A stretch of DNA of 15,858 nt from JANYCG01 sp031386665. Lineage in GTDB: Bacteria > Pseudomonadota > Gammaproteobacteria > Burkholderiales > Burkholderiaceae_C. The stretch lies in contig JANNCN010000011.1 in assembly GCA_031386665.1 (NCBI GenBank), positions 1 to 15,858 on the forward strand, given 5' to 3'. The position numbers and the translations under genes are program-made. Positions within the stretch are counted from its first letter, which is position 1. Each line of letters begins with the position of its first letter. This document shows, piece after piece, positions 1-8,900 of this stretch. Below the pieces are notes generated by a model. It saw nothing but the letters and a program-made list of their open reading frames with translations, was not told the origin of the DNA and did no database searches.

Positions 1-338
1 GGGCGGCCATAGTCGAACAGTTCGTTGATCACCGCCCGGATGGTGCGCCCGGTGTACAAAACGTCGTCCAAAATCACGATGTCGGCACCGTTGACATCAA
101 ACGGCAGGCTGGTTTGACCGCCTGCGCTCAAACCTCGTTTGGCAAAGTCGTCCCGGTGCATGGCCGACGAAATGGTGCCAGCTTTGCCTTCCAGCATTAA
201 ATCAATTTGCAACTGCTGCGCAAGCCAAGCGCCGCCGGAGGTGATGCCGACGAGCCGGGTTTGGGGACTGCGCAAAGTTTCAATGCCTTTTCGCAAGTCA
301 AGGTAAAGGGCCTGTGCATCTAAAACCAGGTTACTCAC
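1..338 (-). CDS. pyrR: PyrR bifunctional regulator / uracil phosphoribosyltransferase, partial (C-terminus off the left edge)
   Basis: The first 112 codons are present. The PRPP-binding loop characteristic of type I phosphoribosyltransferases is seen at residues about 87-99 (VILDDVLYTGRT), preceded by the PyrR-like stretch SSAMHRDDFAKRG at 58-70. PyrR family proteins regulate pyrimidine genes and can convert uracil and PRPP to UMP in the cytoplasm; in proteobacteria the regulatory role is less certain than in Bacillus. The start is a GTG at 338-336 that overlaps the ruvX stop codon as GTGA (335-338), so translation is probably coupled. In Burkholderiales pyrR is often followed by pyrB and pyrC, which would lie beyond the left edge. 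The family call is secure from the PRPP motif and context; the missing C-terminus prevents a length check. Confidence 0.9.
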   Translation of the reverse strand, partial: MSNLVLDAQALYLDLRKGIETLRSPQTRLVGITSGGAWLAQQLQIDLMLEGKAGTISSAMHRDDFAKRGLSAGGQTSLPFDVNGADIVILDDVLYTGRTIRAVINELFDYGR

Positions 339-793
339 CGCAAACCCCTTAAAAACTGTTCAAGAATAATACAGGCCGATGCCGCATCAGCGTCGGTCGC
401 GCCCATCGAAAGGGCCTCGGTGGTGGTGTAGCGCTCATCCACTTCAAACACCTGCAGTTTGAAGCGCCCCGCCAGTTGACGGCCAAAACGGCGGGCTTTC
501 AGGGTGTTTTCATGTTCCGCGCCGTCGGGGTGAAAGGGAACGCCAATCACCAAGGCATCGGGTTGCCATTCTTTCAACACAGCGGCAATTTGATTGAAGC
601 GCTCATCGCCCTGGGCCTGAATGCTGCCCTGCGGTTGGGCCGTGCCCAGCAAGCGATTGCCAACGGCAAGACCGGTGCGCTTGGTGCCAAAGTCCAAAGC
701 CAAAAATGTGACGCAACTGGACGGAATCTGGTCGGAGTCCTGCCGCAGGGTCGGGGGGGCAGCTGGCGCAGTTGGGGCAACCTGGGCGTTCAT
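335..793 (-). CDS. ruvX: RuvX/YqgF-family Holliday junction resolvase-like nuclease (pre-16S rRNA nuclease)
   Basis: A 152-residue protein with the RNase H-like fold signatures of the YqgF family: LDFGTKRTGLAV at residues 33-44 with the first catalytic Asp at 34, IGVP at 83-86, EVDERYTT at 117-124, and the final acidic segment DADAASACIILEQFL around 134-148. The family is linked to 5' end maturation of 16S rRNA and is also annotated as a putative Holliday junction resolvase. The ATG at 793-791 is preferred over an upstream in-frame start at 823, because it overlaps the yqgE stop as ATGA (790-793), a standard coupling arrangement. About 28 Pro/Ala-rich residues precede the usual family N-terminus. 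It is the middle gene of yqgE-ruvX-pyrR and overlaps pyrR by 4 bases. Confidence 0.93.
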   Translation of the reverse strand: MNAQVAPTAPAAPPTLRQDSDQIPSSCVTFLALDFGTKRTGLAVGNRLLGTAQPQGSIQAQGDERFNQIAAVLKEWQPDALVIGVPFHPDGAEHENTLKARRFGRQLAGRFKLQVFEVDERYTTTEALSMGATDADAASACIILEQFLRGLR

Positions 794-1389
794 GCATGCC
801 CCGCAACAGGCGACAGCATCCACATTTCCAGGCCCAACAACATCAAGGCTTTGTCATATCGGTTGGCCACTGGCGTGTCAAAAATGACCGCTGCATCGGC
901 AGCCACCGTCAACCAGCTGTTTTCCCCGAGCTCAGATTCCAGCTGGCCCTGTCCCCAAGCAGAATAGCCCAGCGACACCAGCACCCGGCGCGGCCCAACG
1001 CCGGTCGACAATGCCTCCAGCACATCCTTTGACGTGGTCATTTCAAGCCCGCCAGGAATGCTCATGGTGGACGCATAAACCGGGTCGAGCGGTTTGTCGG
1101 CAACGGTAAATTGCGCTTCGTGCAGCACAAAACCACGCTCAATTTGCAAGGGGCCGCCCTGGAAGACAGGCGAATCGATCAAGTCTTGCCTCAGCAAGGG
1201 CAATTCCACCTTGTCAAAAAGGTCTTTGAGGTTGATGTCGCTGGGCTTGTTGATGACCAGCCCCAAGGCACCGCGTTCGCTGTGCTCGCAGACATAAATG
1301 ACGCTTTTGGCAAAGGAGTCGTTTTGCAAACCGGGCATCGCGATCAAAAAATGATGCGTCAGGTTTATCGGTGCAAAATCGTCGGCCAT
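790..1389 (-). CDS. yqgE: YqgE/AlgH family protein (UPF0301)
   Basis: A 199-residue protein matching the YqgE/AlgH (DUF179) family. It opens with NLTHHFLIAMPGLQND near residue 9, then the typical SVIYVCEHSERGALGLVINKP segment from about residue 29, the PVFQGGPLQIERGFVLH core around residues 74-90, and the C-terminal part with SLGYSAWGQGQLESEL. The length is normal for the family. The molecular function is unknown; in Pseudomonas AlgH was linked to alginate regulation, but a general role is not established. The ATG at 1389-1387 is the natural start, though I see no Shine-Dalgarno upstream. It is the first gene of the minus-strand operon and overlaps ruvX by 4 bases. It diverges from phrB with about 21 bp between the two start codons, so its promoter must lie inside the 5' end of phrB. 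Confidence 0.93.
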   Translation of the reverse strand: MADDFAPINLTHHFLIAMPGLQNDSFAKSVIYVCEHSERGALGLVINKPSDINLKDLFDKVELPLLRQDLIDSPVFQGGPLQIERGFVLHEAQFTVADKPLDPVYASTMSIPGGLEMTTSKDVLEALSTGVGPRRVLVSLGYSAWGQGQLESELGENSWLTVAADAAVIFDTPVANRYDKALMLLGLEMWMLSPVAGHA

Positions 1390-1403
1390 GCATGAATTTT
1401 AAC

Positions 1404-1410
1404 GGTGATC
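1404..1410 (+). promoter_or_regulatory. Unusual ribosome binding site of phrB
   Basis: The heptamer GGTGATC sits directly against the phrB ATG at 1411. It matches the downstream part of AAGGAGGTGATC, the complement of the 16S rRNA 3' end, so pairing would be shifted towards the start codon and the short distance is tolerable. This favours ATG 1411 over the GTG at 1405, which lies inside the pairing segment. The site is inferred from complementarity alone. Confidence 0.45.
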
Positions 1411-2874
1411 ATGAATAAAGAATTTGGCTCTGGCTTGGTGTGGTTTCGCCGCGACCTTCGGGTGGAGGACAACGCCGCTTTGTTTGAGGCTTTAAGCCGT
1501 TGTCGGCAGGTGCACTGTGTTTTTGTGTTCGACACCGATATTCTGGCGAGCCTGCCGCGAGTCGACCGACGGGTCGAATTCATCCGCGAAAGTCTGGTTG
1601 ACCTGGATGCCAGCCTACGCGCCTTGAATGCAAGCGCTGGCTTGATCGTGATGCATGGCGGGGCCGTGGAGACGGTTGTGGGTTTGGCGGCTGATTTAAA
1701 GGTGGAAGCCGTTTTTGCAAGCCATGACTACGAACCCCATGCGGTTGCCCGAGATTCACGGGCGCGAGGTGTGCTGTCTGGGGCCAATGTTTCATTCGTG
1801 ACCGTCAAAGACCAAGTGGTGTTTGAGAAGCGAGAGGTTTTGACCAAAACCGGCACGCCTTACGGCGTTTTCACGCCCTACAAAAATGCCTGGCTGCTGA
1901 AAGCTACCTCGGCTGGCTTGCCCAGGTTTGACGTGCAGGCGCACTCCGCTGTCTTGGCCGCAAGGTCGATTCAATACCAAAAGGCTGTGCCGACCCTTGA
2001 AGACATTGGCTTTTTGCCCAGCAACCTCAGTCAATTGAAAATTCCGGCGGGTGCAACTGGTGCAAGGCATTTGTTTGCCGAATTTTTTGAGCGCATGGAT
2101 CAGTACCATGAAACGCGCGACTTCCCGAGCGTGAAAGGGCCCAGTTACTTAGGGGTGCATCTGCGATTTGGCACGGTGTCGATTCGCCAATTGGTGGCCA
2201 CCGCGTTGAGCCGGAGTTTGCAGGGCAGCCAAGGGGCGACGGTCTGGTTGAGCGAGCTGATTTGGCGAGACTTCTATTTTTCGATACTGGCCAATTTTCC
2301 GCAAGTGGCGACGGGGGCTTTCAAACCGGCGTATGACGCCATCAAGTGGGAGAGTGGAAAACACGCCAAAACTTTGTTTGAAGCCTGGTGCGAGGGGCGC
2401 ACGGGCTACCCGCTGGTGGACGCAGCCATGGCACAAATCAACCAAACCGGCTACATGCACAACCGCCTGCGAATGGTCACCGGAAGTTTTCTCGTTAAAG
2501 ACCTGGGAATCGACTGGCGCTGGGGAGAAAAGTATTTTGCAGAAAAGCTCAATGATTTTGACCTGTCCGCCAACAATGGGGGCTGGCAATGGGTCAGCTC
2601 AAGCGGCTGCGATGCTCAGCCTTACTTCCGCATCTTCAACCCCATCAGCCAGAGCGAAAAATTTGATGCACAAGGCAAGTTCATTCGGCGCTATGTGCCG
2701 CAGTTGGCCAAATTGCCGTTGGCCGCGATGCACGCGCCTTGGACGGTGAGTCCGGCGGTGTTGCTGGCCTGCGGTGTCGTGCTGGGGCAAAATTACCCTA
2801 ACCCGATTGTCGACCATGCAAGCGCTCGGGCTTTGACGTTGCAGCGCTACGAGGTTGTGAAAAAGCTGGCCTGA
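1411..2874 (+). CDS. phrB: Class I CPD deoxyribodipyrimidine photolyase
   Basis: A 487-residue cytoplasmic flavoprotein that uses blue light to split cyclobutane pyrimidine dimers in DNA. The N-terminal antenna domain (about 1-200) opens with VWFRRDLRVEDNAAL. The FAD-binding catalytic domain carries FPSVKGPSYLGVHLRFG (238-254), SELIWRDFY (281-289), GRTGYPLVDAAM (329-340), GYMHNRLRM (347-355) and ANNGGWQW (387-394). By alignment from memory with E. coli PhrB, W392, W369 and W313 correspond to the electron-transfer triad W382/W359/W306, and W285 to the dimer-contact W277. All are present, so the enzyme looks active. The length is close to the E. coli enzyme (472 residues). The ATG at 1411 is chosen because of the adjacent ribosome binding site. 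The gene stands alone, divergent from yqgE and convergent with chpA. Confidence 0.96.
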   Translation: MNKEFGSGLVWFRRDLRVEDNAALFEALSRCRQVHCVFVFDTDILASLPRVDRRVEFIRESLVDLDASLRALNASAGLIVMHGGAVETVVGLAADLKVEAVFASHDYEPHAVARDSRARGVLSGANVSFVTVKDQVVFEKREVLTKTGTPYGVFTPYKNAWLLKATSAGLPRFDVQAHSAVLAARSIQYQKAVPTLEDIGFLPSNLSQLKIPAGATGARHLFAEFFERMDQYHETRDFPSVKGPSYLGVHLRFGTVSIRQLVATALSRSLQGSQGATVWLSELIWRDFYFSILANFPQVATGAFKPAYDAIKWESGKHAKTLFEAWCEGRTGYPLVDAAMAQINQTGYMHNRLRMVTGSFLVKDLGIDWRWGEKYFAEKLNDFDLSANNGGWQWVSSSGCDAQPYFRIFNPISQSEKFDAQGKFIRRYVPQLAKLPLAAMHAPWTVSPAVLLACGVVLGQNYPNPIVDHASARALTLQRYEVVKKLA

Positions 2875-2881
2875 AAATGAA

Positions 2882-2907
2882 AAGGGGTCATCGAAAGATG
2901 ACCCCTT
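2882..2907. terminator. Bidirectional hairpin between phrB and chpA
   Basis: A perfect 11-bp stem, AAGGGGTCATC pairing with GATGACCCCTT, closes a 4-base loop that reads GAAA on the plus strand (a GNRA-type tetraloop). It starts 8 bases after the phrB stop and lies 25 bases past the chpA stop. On the minus strand the stem is followed by TTTTCATTTT, a reasonable U-tract, so it fits an intrinsic terminator for the chp operon. On the plus strand only a short TT follows, so termination of phrB is less certain. Confidence 0.8.
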
Positions 2908-2931
2908 GCAAGCTTGAATAATAGGCTTGAA

Positions 2932-5900
2932 TCAAACGCCTTGCGCGGCCATACAGTACTGACGCACGAGCCTTAGCAATTCGTCTTCAGAGTAAGGTTT
3001 GCCCAGGTAGTGGTCAACCCCCAGCTCACGCGCATGCTCACGGTGCTTTTCGGCAATGCGAGAGGTGATCATGATGATCGGTAAATCCCGCAAATTCGCG
3101 TCGGCCCGAATGTTGCGGGCCAGATCGAAGCCATCCATGCGCGGCATCTCGATGTCCGACAGCACCAGGGTGGGTTTTTCTTCCATCAGTCGTTCTAGCG
3201 CCTGCAGGCCATCTGCGGCCATGACCACACGGTAGCCTTCGCGTTTGAGCAAACGCTGCGTGACACGGCGCACGGTGATTGAGTCGTCGACCACCATGAC
3301 CAAAGGCACTTGCGTGACGCTGGCAATCAGGTTCGGGGTTGCCTGATTCAGCGCTCCATCACTTTGAGAACCGACAGAACGAAGGGCAGCCGAACGCAGG
3401 GCGCGAGCCTGTTCGCCATAGACCGAAGCCAAGGCCACAGGGTTGTAAATCAAAATTACAGCGCCAGACGCCACCACGGACATGCCGGTCAAACCTGGCA
3501 GACGCGACAGTTGAGGGCCCAAGTTCTTGACCACGACCTCCTGGTTGCCCAGAACCTCGTCCACATGCATCGCCACAAATTGGCCCGCACTGCGAAACAC
3601 GGCGACAGGCAGATTTTTGGTGATCATTTCGCTGCTGTGCGATGACGCCTGAAGCAAGGCACCAGCCCAGTAGAAAGGGAAGGTTTTTCCAGCGTGCTCG
3701 AAGGTTTCGCTTTGGTAGGCTCGCTCCACATCAGCTGCAGGAACCCGCCGGACAATCTCGATCAAGTTGGCAGGGACTCCCACCACCAAGTCACCACAGC
3801 GCAGCATCACAACCTGTGTTACCGCTGTCGTCAATGGCACGACCAAATTAAAGCGGGTGCCTTTGCCGGCCTCGGTGCTGGTTTCGATGCGACCCCCCAA
3901 GGCATTCATTTCGGTGCGCACCACGTCCATACCAATGCCCCGGCCGGAAATTTCTGTGATGGACGTTGCTGTCGAAAAACCTGGCAAAAATATCAAATTC
4001 GCCGCGTCAGCGTCGCTCAAGTTTTGCGCGTCCAGGGCGACGCCGCTGCTCACCGCCTTGTCCCGAATACGGATCAGGTCGAGCCCCGCACCGTCGTCCA
4101 AAAAGGTCACGGACACCTCGTTGGCTTGGTGTTGCAGGTCAATGGTGATCGAGCCCACAGGTGGTTTATGGCCCGCGGCCCGAACGTCAGCAGACTCAAT
4201 GCCGTGCGCTACAGAATTCCGCAACAGGTGTTCAAACGCTGGGGCCATGCGCTCCAAAACGCCACGGTCAATGTCGAGCGAGCCACCCGTGATGTCCAGT
4301 TTGACCTGCTTACCCGTTTCTTTCGCGGCCTGGCGCACCACGCCATACAAGCGCTCGGAGATGGATTCAAACTCGACCATGCGGGTGCGAAGCAAATCCC
4401 GTTGTAAACCGCGCGCTTGACGGCCCTGGGCAATCAAATCGTCTTCAGTGCCTTCAACCGTGCGTTGCAAATTCCGCTGAACTGTGGCCACGTCATTGAC
4501 GGACTCGGCCATCATTCGGGTCAATTCCTGAACCCGGGTGAAACGGTCAAATTCCAGTGGATCAAATTGTTGTGCGGTTTCTTTGGCCAAGGCCATGCGC
4601 GATTGCATTTGGGATTCAGACTGGACCTCAATGTCGCGCAAATGATGGCGCAGGCGGTCCAGGTTGCCTGACAAGTCCACCATCGAACTGCGCATTTGAT
4701 CCAGCCGCGCTTCGAGCCTGGAGCGCGTGATCATGACCTCACCAGCTTGGTTGACCAGTCGGTCCAACAGGTGTGAACGCACCCGAACAGATTGGTTAGA
4801 GCCTTGGCGCAAAGGCGCAGTCGTTGTAATTTGAGCTGCCATCTTGAGGGCAGCGGTCGGCAAGGCGATTGAAGACCTCTGCGTCGACAACACATTGTTT
4901 GAAGCTGCGGCACCAAGCGGGCCATCAGCCAAGCTTGGAGTGATGTTGGCCGACAAAGGCAAATCTGAGGCTGGGCCTACAGGTGCCTTGGCCACTTCTG
5001 GCAATGAAAACGCTGCAGTAGAACCATGACGCAAAGAATCGAAATTCTTCAATATGGCATCAAAACGAGTGAGCAGGGGTTCGAGTTGCCTGGTTTGCAA
5101 CGATTCGGTTCCAAGCTGCTCAATCGCAGATTCCATGCGATGGGTCATTTCGCCTAATCGCATGGCCCCAGCGAGCCGGGCACTGCCTTTGAGCGTGTGA
5201 AGAACGCGAAGCACTTCGCTGCGCGCACTCAGGTTATCTGGTCGCTCGGTCCATTGTCTTGCTGCTCCACCCAATTGGGGTAGAAGCTCCAGAGCCTCTT
5301 CTTCGAATATCGGGAAAAGGTCGGCATCCAGCGCGTCAGTCAGGTCAATGTCGTCGTCAACCGAACTCAAAATCGCTTGTGGCTGCGCGATGTTCAGGGT
5401 GGCGGCTGGCAGCGCAAAACTGGCTGGCGCCACAAAAGCGGAAACTGTCGCGGCGGCCGCCAGCCCCCCAGCAAGGACACCGGCAGAAACGCTAGCCAGC
5501 GGAGCTTGATCAGTGATCAACTGCGGGCTTGCGGTTGCAACTTCCGTGAAATTAAGGTTGGAGGGTTCAAACGGCAAATCAGGAAGTGCATTGGCTTGAG
5601 CCTCAAGACCCTGCTGAACAGCGCTTGCGGCACTGGGCCTGAAGTCAACAAGGGCAACTTCTTCAGGCGCCAGGTCATAGTCGTCCAGCCCCGCCGGGCG
5701 GGTCTCAGGCGGCAATGTAAAGTCGTGCTCGTCTGAAAAGCCGTCGCGACTGGCTTTGAACTCAATTTCAACGATTGCATTCAGGCCATCAATCAGGTAT
5801 TCATCGGGCTCTTTGAGGAAGCCAGCAGCGAATTGGTGGAGCAGGCGCCTGACTTCTTCTGCCGCATCGACAAACACTTGAGCGTAAGCTGGGTCACCTT

Positions 5901-8900
5901 GGCCATGCAACTGGACATGTTGCAATGCAGACTCAAGTGCGCGCGCAATGTCTGACAGGGCCGTGAAACCCACCGTTGCGGAACTACCGGACAATGAGTG
6001 TGCCAATGCTACTGCGGTATCAGGCAAAGGCCGATGCAGTTCGAGCGACCACTCATTGAGCTCAGTCAACAGCCGGCGTGACCATTCATCGGCTTCATTG
6101 AGGTAGACGTTGTAAAGCGGGATACCAATGCGCAAACTGCCAATTACCTTGACCGAATCGTCAAGCTCTTCACCACCGGCTCGCGATTCTTCGAAAATAG
6201 GCAATTCGGAGGGGATGGTGTCCAGCGACCCTTCTGGGAGGGGTGGGACTGACTGATGGGAGTCGGCAACTACGAGATCTAGCCGAGAAGTGGCAAATTC
6301 GAGAGGCGCAGCCTCGGACGGTGTGCCCAACTCCGAATTGAAAAATGATGTCGCTTCAAATTCGGGTGGCTTAGGTTCTGGCGTGAAATCAAAGTCATCC
6401 AGCCCCAAATTGCTTGATTGAGCTTCAGCTTCTGCCGCTTTGGCTTTGCCAAGTGTGTCCAAGGATTCGCCCGGCAATCTTGCAAAGATGGATGTGGCTT
6501 CAAAATCGGGTCTGACGCTAACGCCAAAGTCCAATACCGATTCTGAAACCTCGGTCGGCTGAGCCTCTGCGAACTGCGGCAACCTGGAGGGCGCAGCCTC
6601 AATTGGCTGAGCCTCTGCAATGACCTTCGCTTCCTGAATGGCTTCGGGTCTTGTGATGCCAGGAAGGTGAAGGTCAATCAGCCTGTTCTCCAAACGCAGG
6701 GCATCTGCTGCTTGGCGAAAACTTTGCGCAGACCATGCAGCGTCGGTTCGTGCAGAAATGTCGTTCACCCAAGCGCCAAAGCCTTCTATCGCCCGCAAGC
6801 TCAATGCAGTCAGCGCACTTGAAGCGGGCTTTTGCTCGGCCAGCCATGCGTTCAGCAATTGCTCCATCGACCAGGCGGCCTCGCCAAATTCATTGAGGCC
6901 AACCATGCGAGAACTGCCTTTGAGCGTGTGAAATGCACGCCGCAAAGTGGTTTGCTCGCCCAAATTGGAGGGGTCGTTTTCAAGCCTAGCCACGGCCTGC
7001 ATGGCTCCCTGAACGACCTCATTGGCTTCTTCCAGGAAAATATCGCGAATTTCTGCATCGTCATCGTCCAACGCAATGGCAGGTGGTATTGCAACTTTGG
7101 GCGGCATGTCCATAGGGAGCTTGGGAATTGCCGCGGCTGCACCAACAGCCACGGTTGCAGCCGTGGCGGGGGCCAAGAATGGCACGGCAGAAGACAAATC
7201 TAGCATATCGGCGGGCGGCAACTCGACCACCAGGGGTGCAAAAGCTGACGCAACTTTCGCGGTGGGTTCGATCTGCTGAACTGGCAACGGGAAGTGCAGA
7301 GCGGGAGGCGCTTTGGGCTTTTCCACCGGCTCTTTTGCACGGCCCATGACGGGTTTGAATTCGCCATCCTCGTCGTCATAGACGAACAGCTTTTTAGCCA
7401 TCGACCGCTGATACCCCAGCATGTCGATTAAAAACCCCAATGCCCCAATGCTGTTGCCCAGCTTTTCAAAACTTGCTATTGCGCCAGGCCCAGGAACAAT
7501 GTTGTCCACCAATAGTTTTTCGACTGTATCGCGCATGCGTAACATGGCCACGGAGGCTTGATCCAGCCCCAAAACTGAAAAAACCCCGCGCATTTGCGCC
7601 AACTGGCTAGGTACTTCGTGAAGAGGAACCTTGTCTACCGGGTTGCGGAAAAACTGATCCAGCGACTTTTCAACCTCTCCCAATGAGGTTCGCAACTCGC
7701 TGACCACACTGCCCATGGTTTGGCGATCGCTAACACGGCGGTAAAGCTCTTCCATCCAGCCTTCAAGAGGCTCGGACTGGCCACCTGCGGTGACTTGCTC
7801 CAGCCTTTGCGCGAGTCGAACGCTGCGCTGCGTCATTTGTGAATCGGTGGGATCCATGTCCTCGTAGGCGGCTTCCAAATAGAGAATCGCCGTGGCAACC
7901 TCCATCGCTACAGGCGTTGTGGGTGGCTCACCTGACCGTGCCGTGGCCTCGACAGATCGCATCAAAGCTCGGGCAAGGTCGTTGCTTTCAGGGTGCAACT
8001 TCAGAATGGAGTCTGTAACGGCACCAAATTGGTCGCCAACAAGTTTGAGCCGATTGGTGTCGCCACCCGCCAATGCTGACCAAGTTTCGGTGGCGGTTGC
8101 AATGCGCTTTCTGGCCTGAACCAGAAGGGCAGGATCGAATCGTCCGAACTGGGGCGTGTCATAGTTGACTGCCACTTCGTTGGTCAAATGGTAGGCACGG
8201 CGAACCGCCGACAAAACCGGAGCGCCAGCCGCTTTTGCGGGAACAGCCTGAGCACAAAAGAACAGCAAATCCTGCGCCAACCGATCTGAAACCGACTGGT
8301 CACCCCGTGCCAAACTGGCGTACTGTAGTAGTACTCTGGACGCTCCACGCTTGGCATAGACGTCGCCCGCGCAAAGGCCGGCCGCATTGGCTTCGAAAAA
8401 GGCGGCACAAATTTGCCAAAAGACTTTGGGCTGTAACGCACCTTGCCCGGCGGCGAGGCCAAGGGACAGGTCCCTTAGATGCGCTGCTGCGTTGACATCA
8501 TTGGTTTTTACCAATTTCAGAACGTGTTGATCAAGCTGTGCCCGTACACCTGGGTCAAGCGCCAAAGGAGCCATCTGAAATGGGAAAGTGGATTCAGTCC
8601 AGGACCATTCAATTGTCCAAAGATCGCTTGGGTGTACTTTCTCACCGCCGACCATGTCAAGCACGTCACGGTATTGCGGAAACAACGCAACCGCAGAGGC
8701 TGTTCGCCCTTTGAGGACGCCCTCTAGGTACTCTGCCAAGGCAAAGCTGGCGCGTTCCATTTTGCTGGCTGCGTCGTCGCTGCACAATTCGGGCCGTTGG
8801 ACAAATTTTTGAGCAAGCGCTTCCATCGCGCGCATGACCTTGGCCGGTGCGCTGAAGCCAACCATCTCAAGCGCACCTACCGCTTGGTGCAGTTGCTGGC

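Noticed and set aside
2149..2589. Minus-strand open frame of 146 codons inside phrB
   Set aside because: It is antisense to the most conserved part of photolyase, with no ribosome site or domain.
3694..4420. Two overlapping plus-strand open frames of over 200 codons inside chpA
   Set aside because: They mirror the conserved kinase core of chpA on the other strand and show Arg/Pro/His-rich composition without a domain.
5389..5499. Possible transmembrane helix in ChpA
   Set aside because: The run is broken by Gly and Pro, lacks flanking charges, and sits between cytoplasmic phosphotransfer domains; an Ala-rich linker is more likely.
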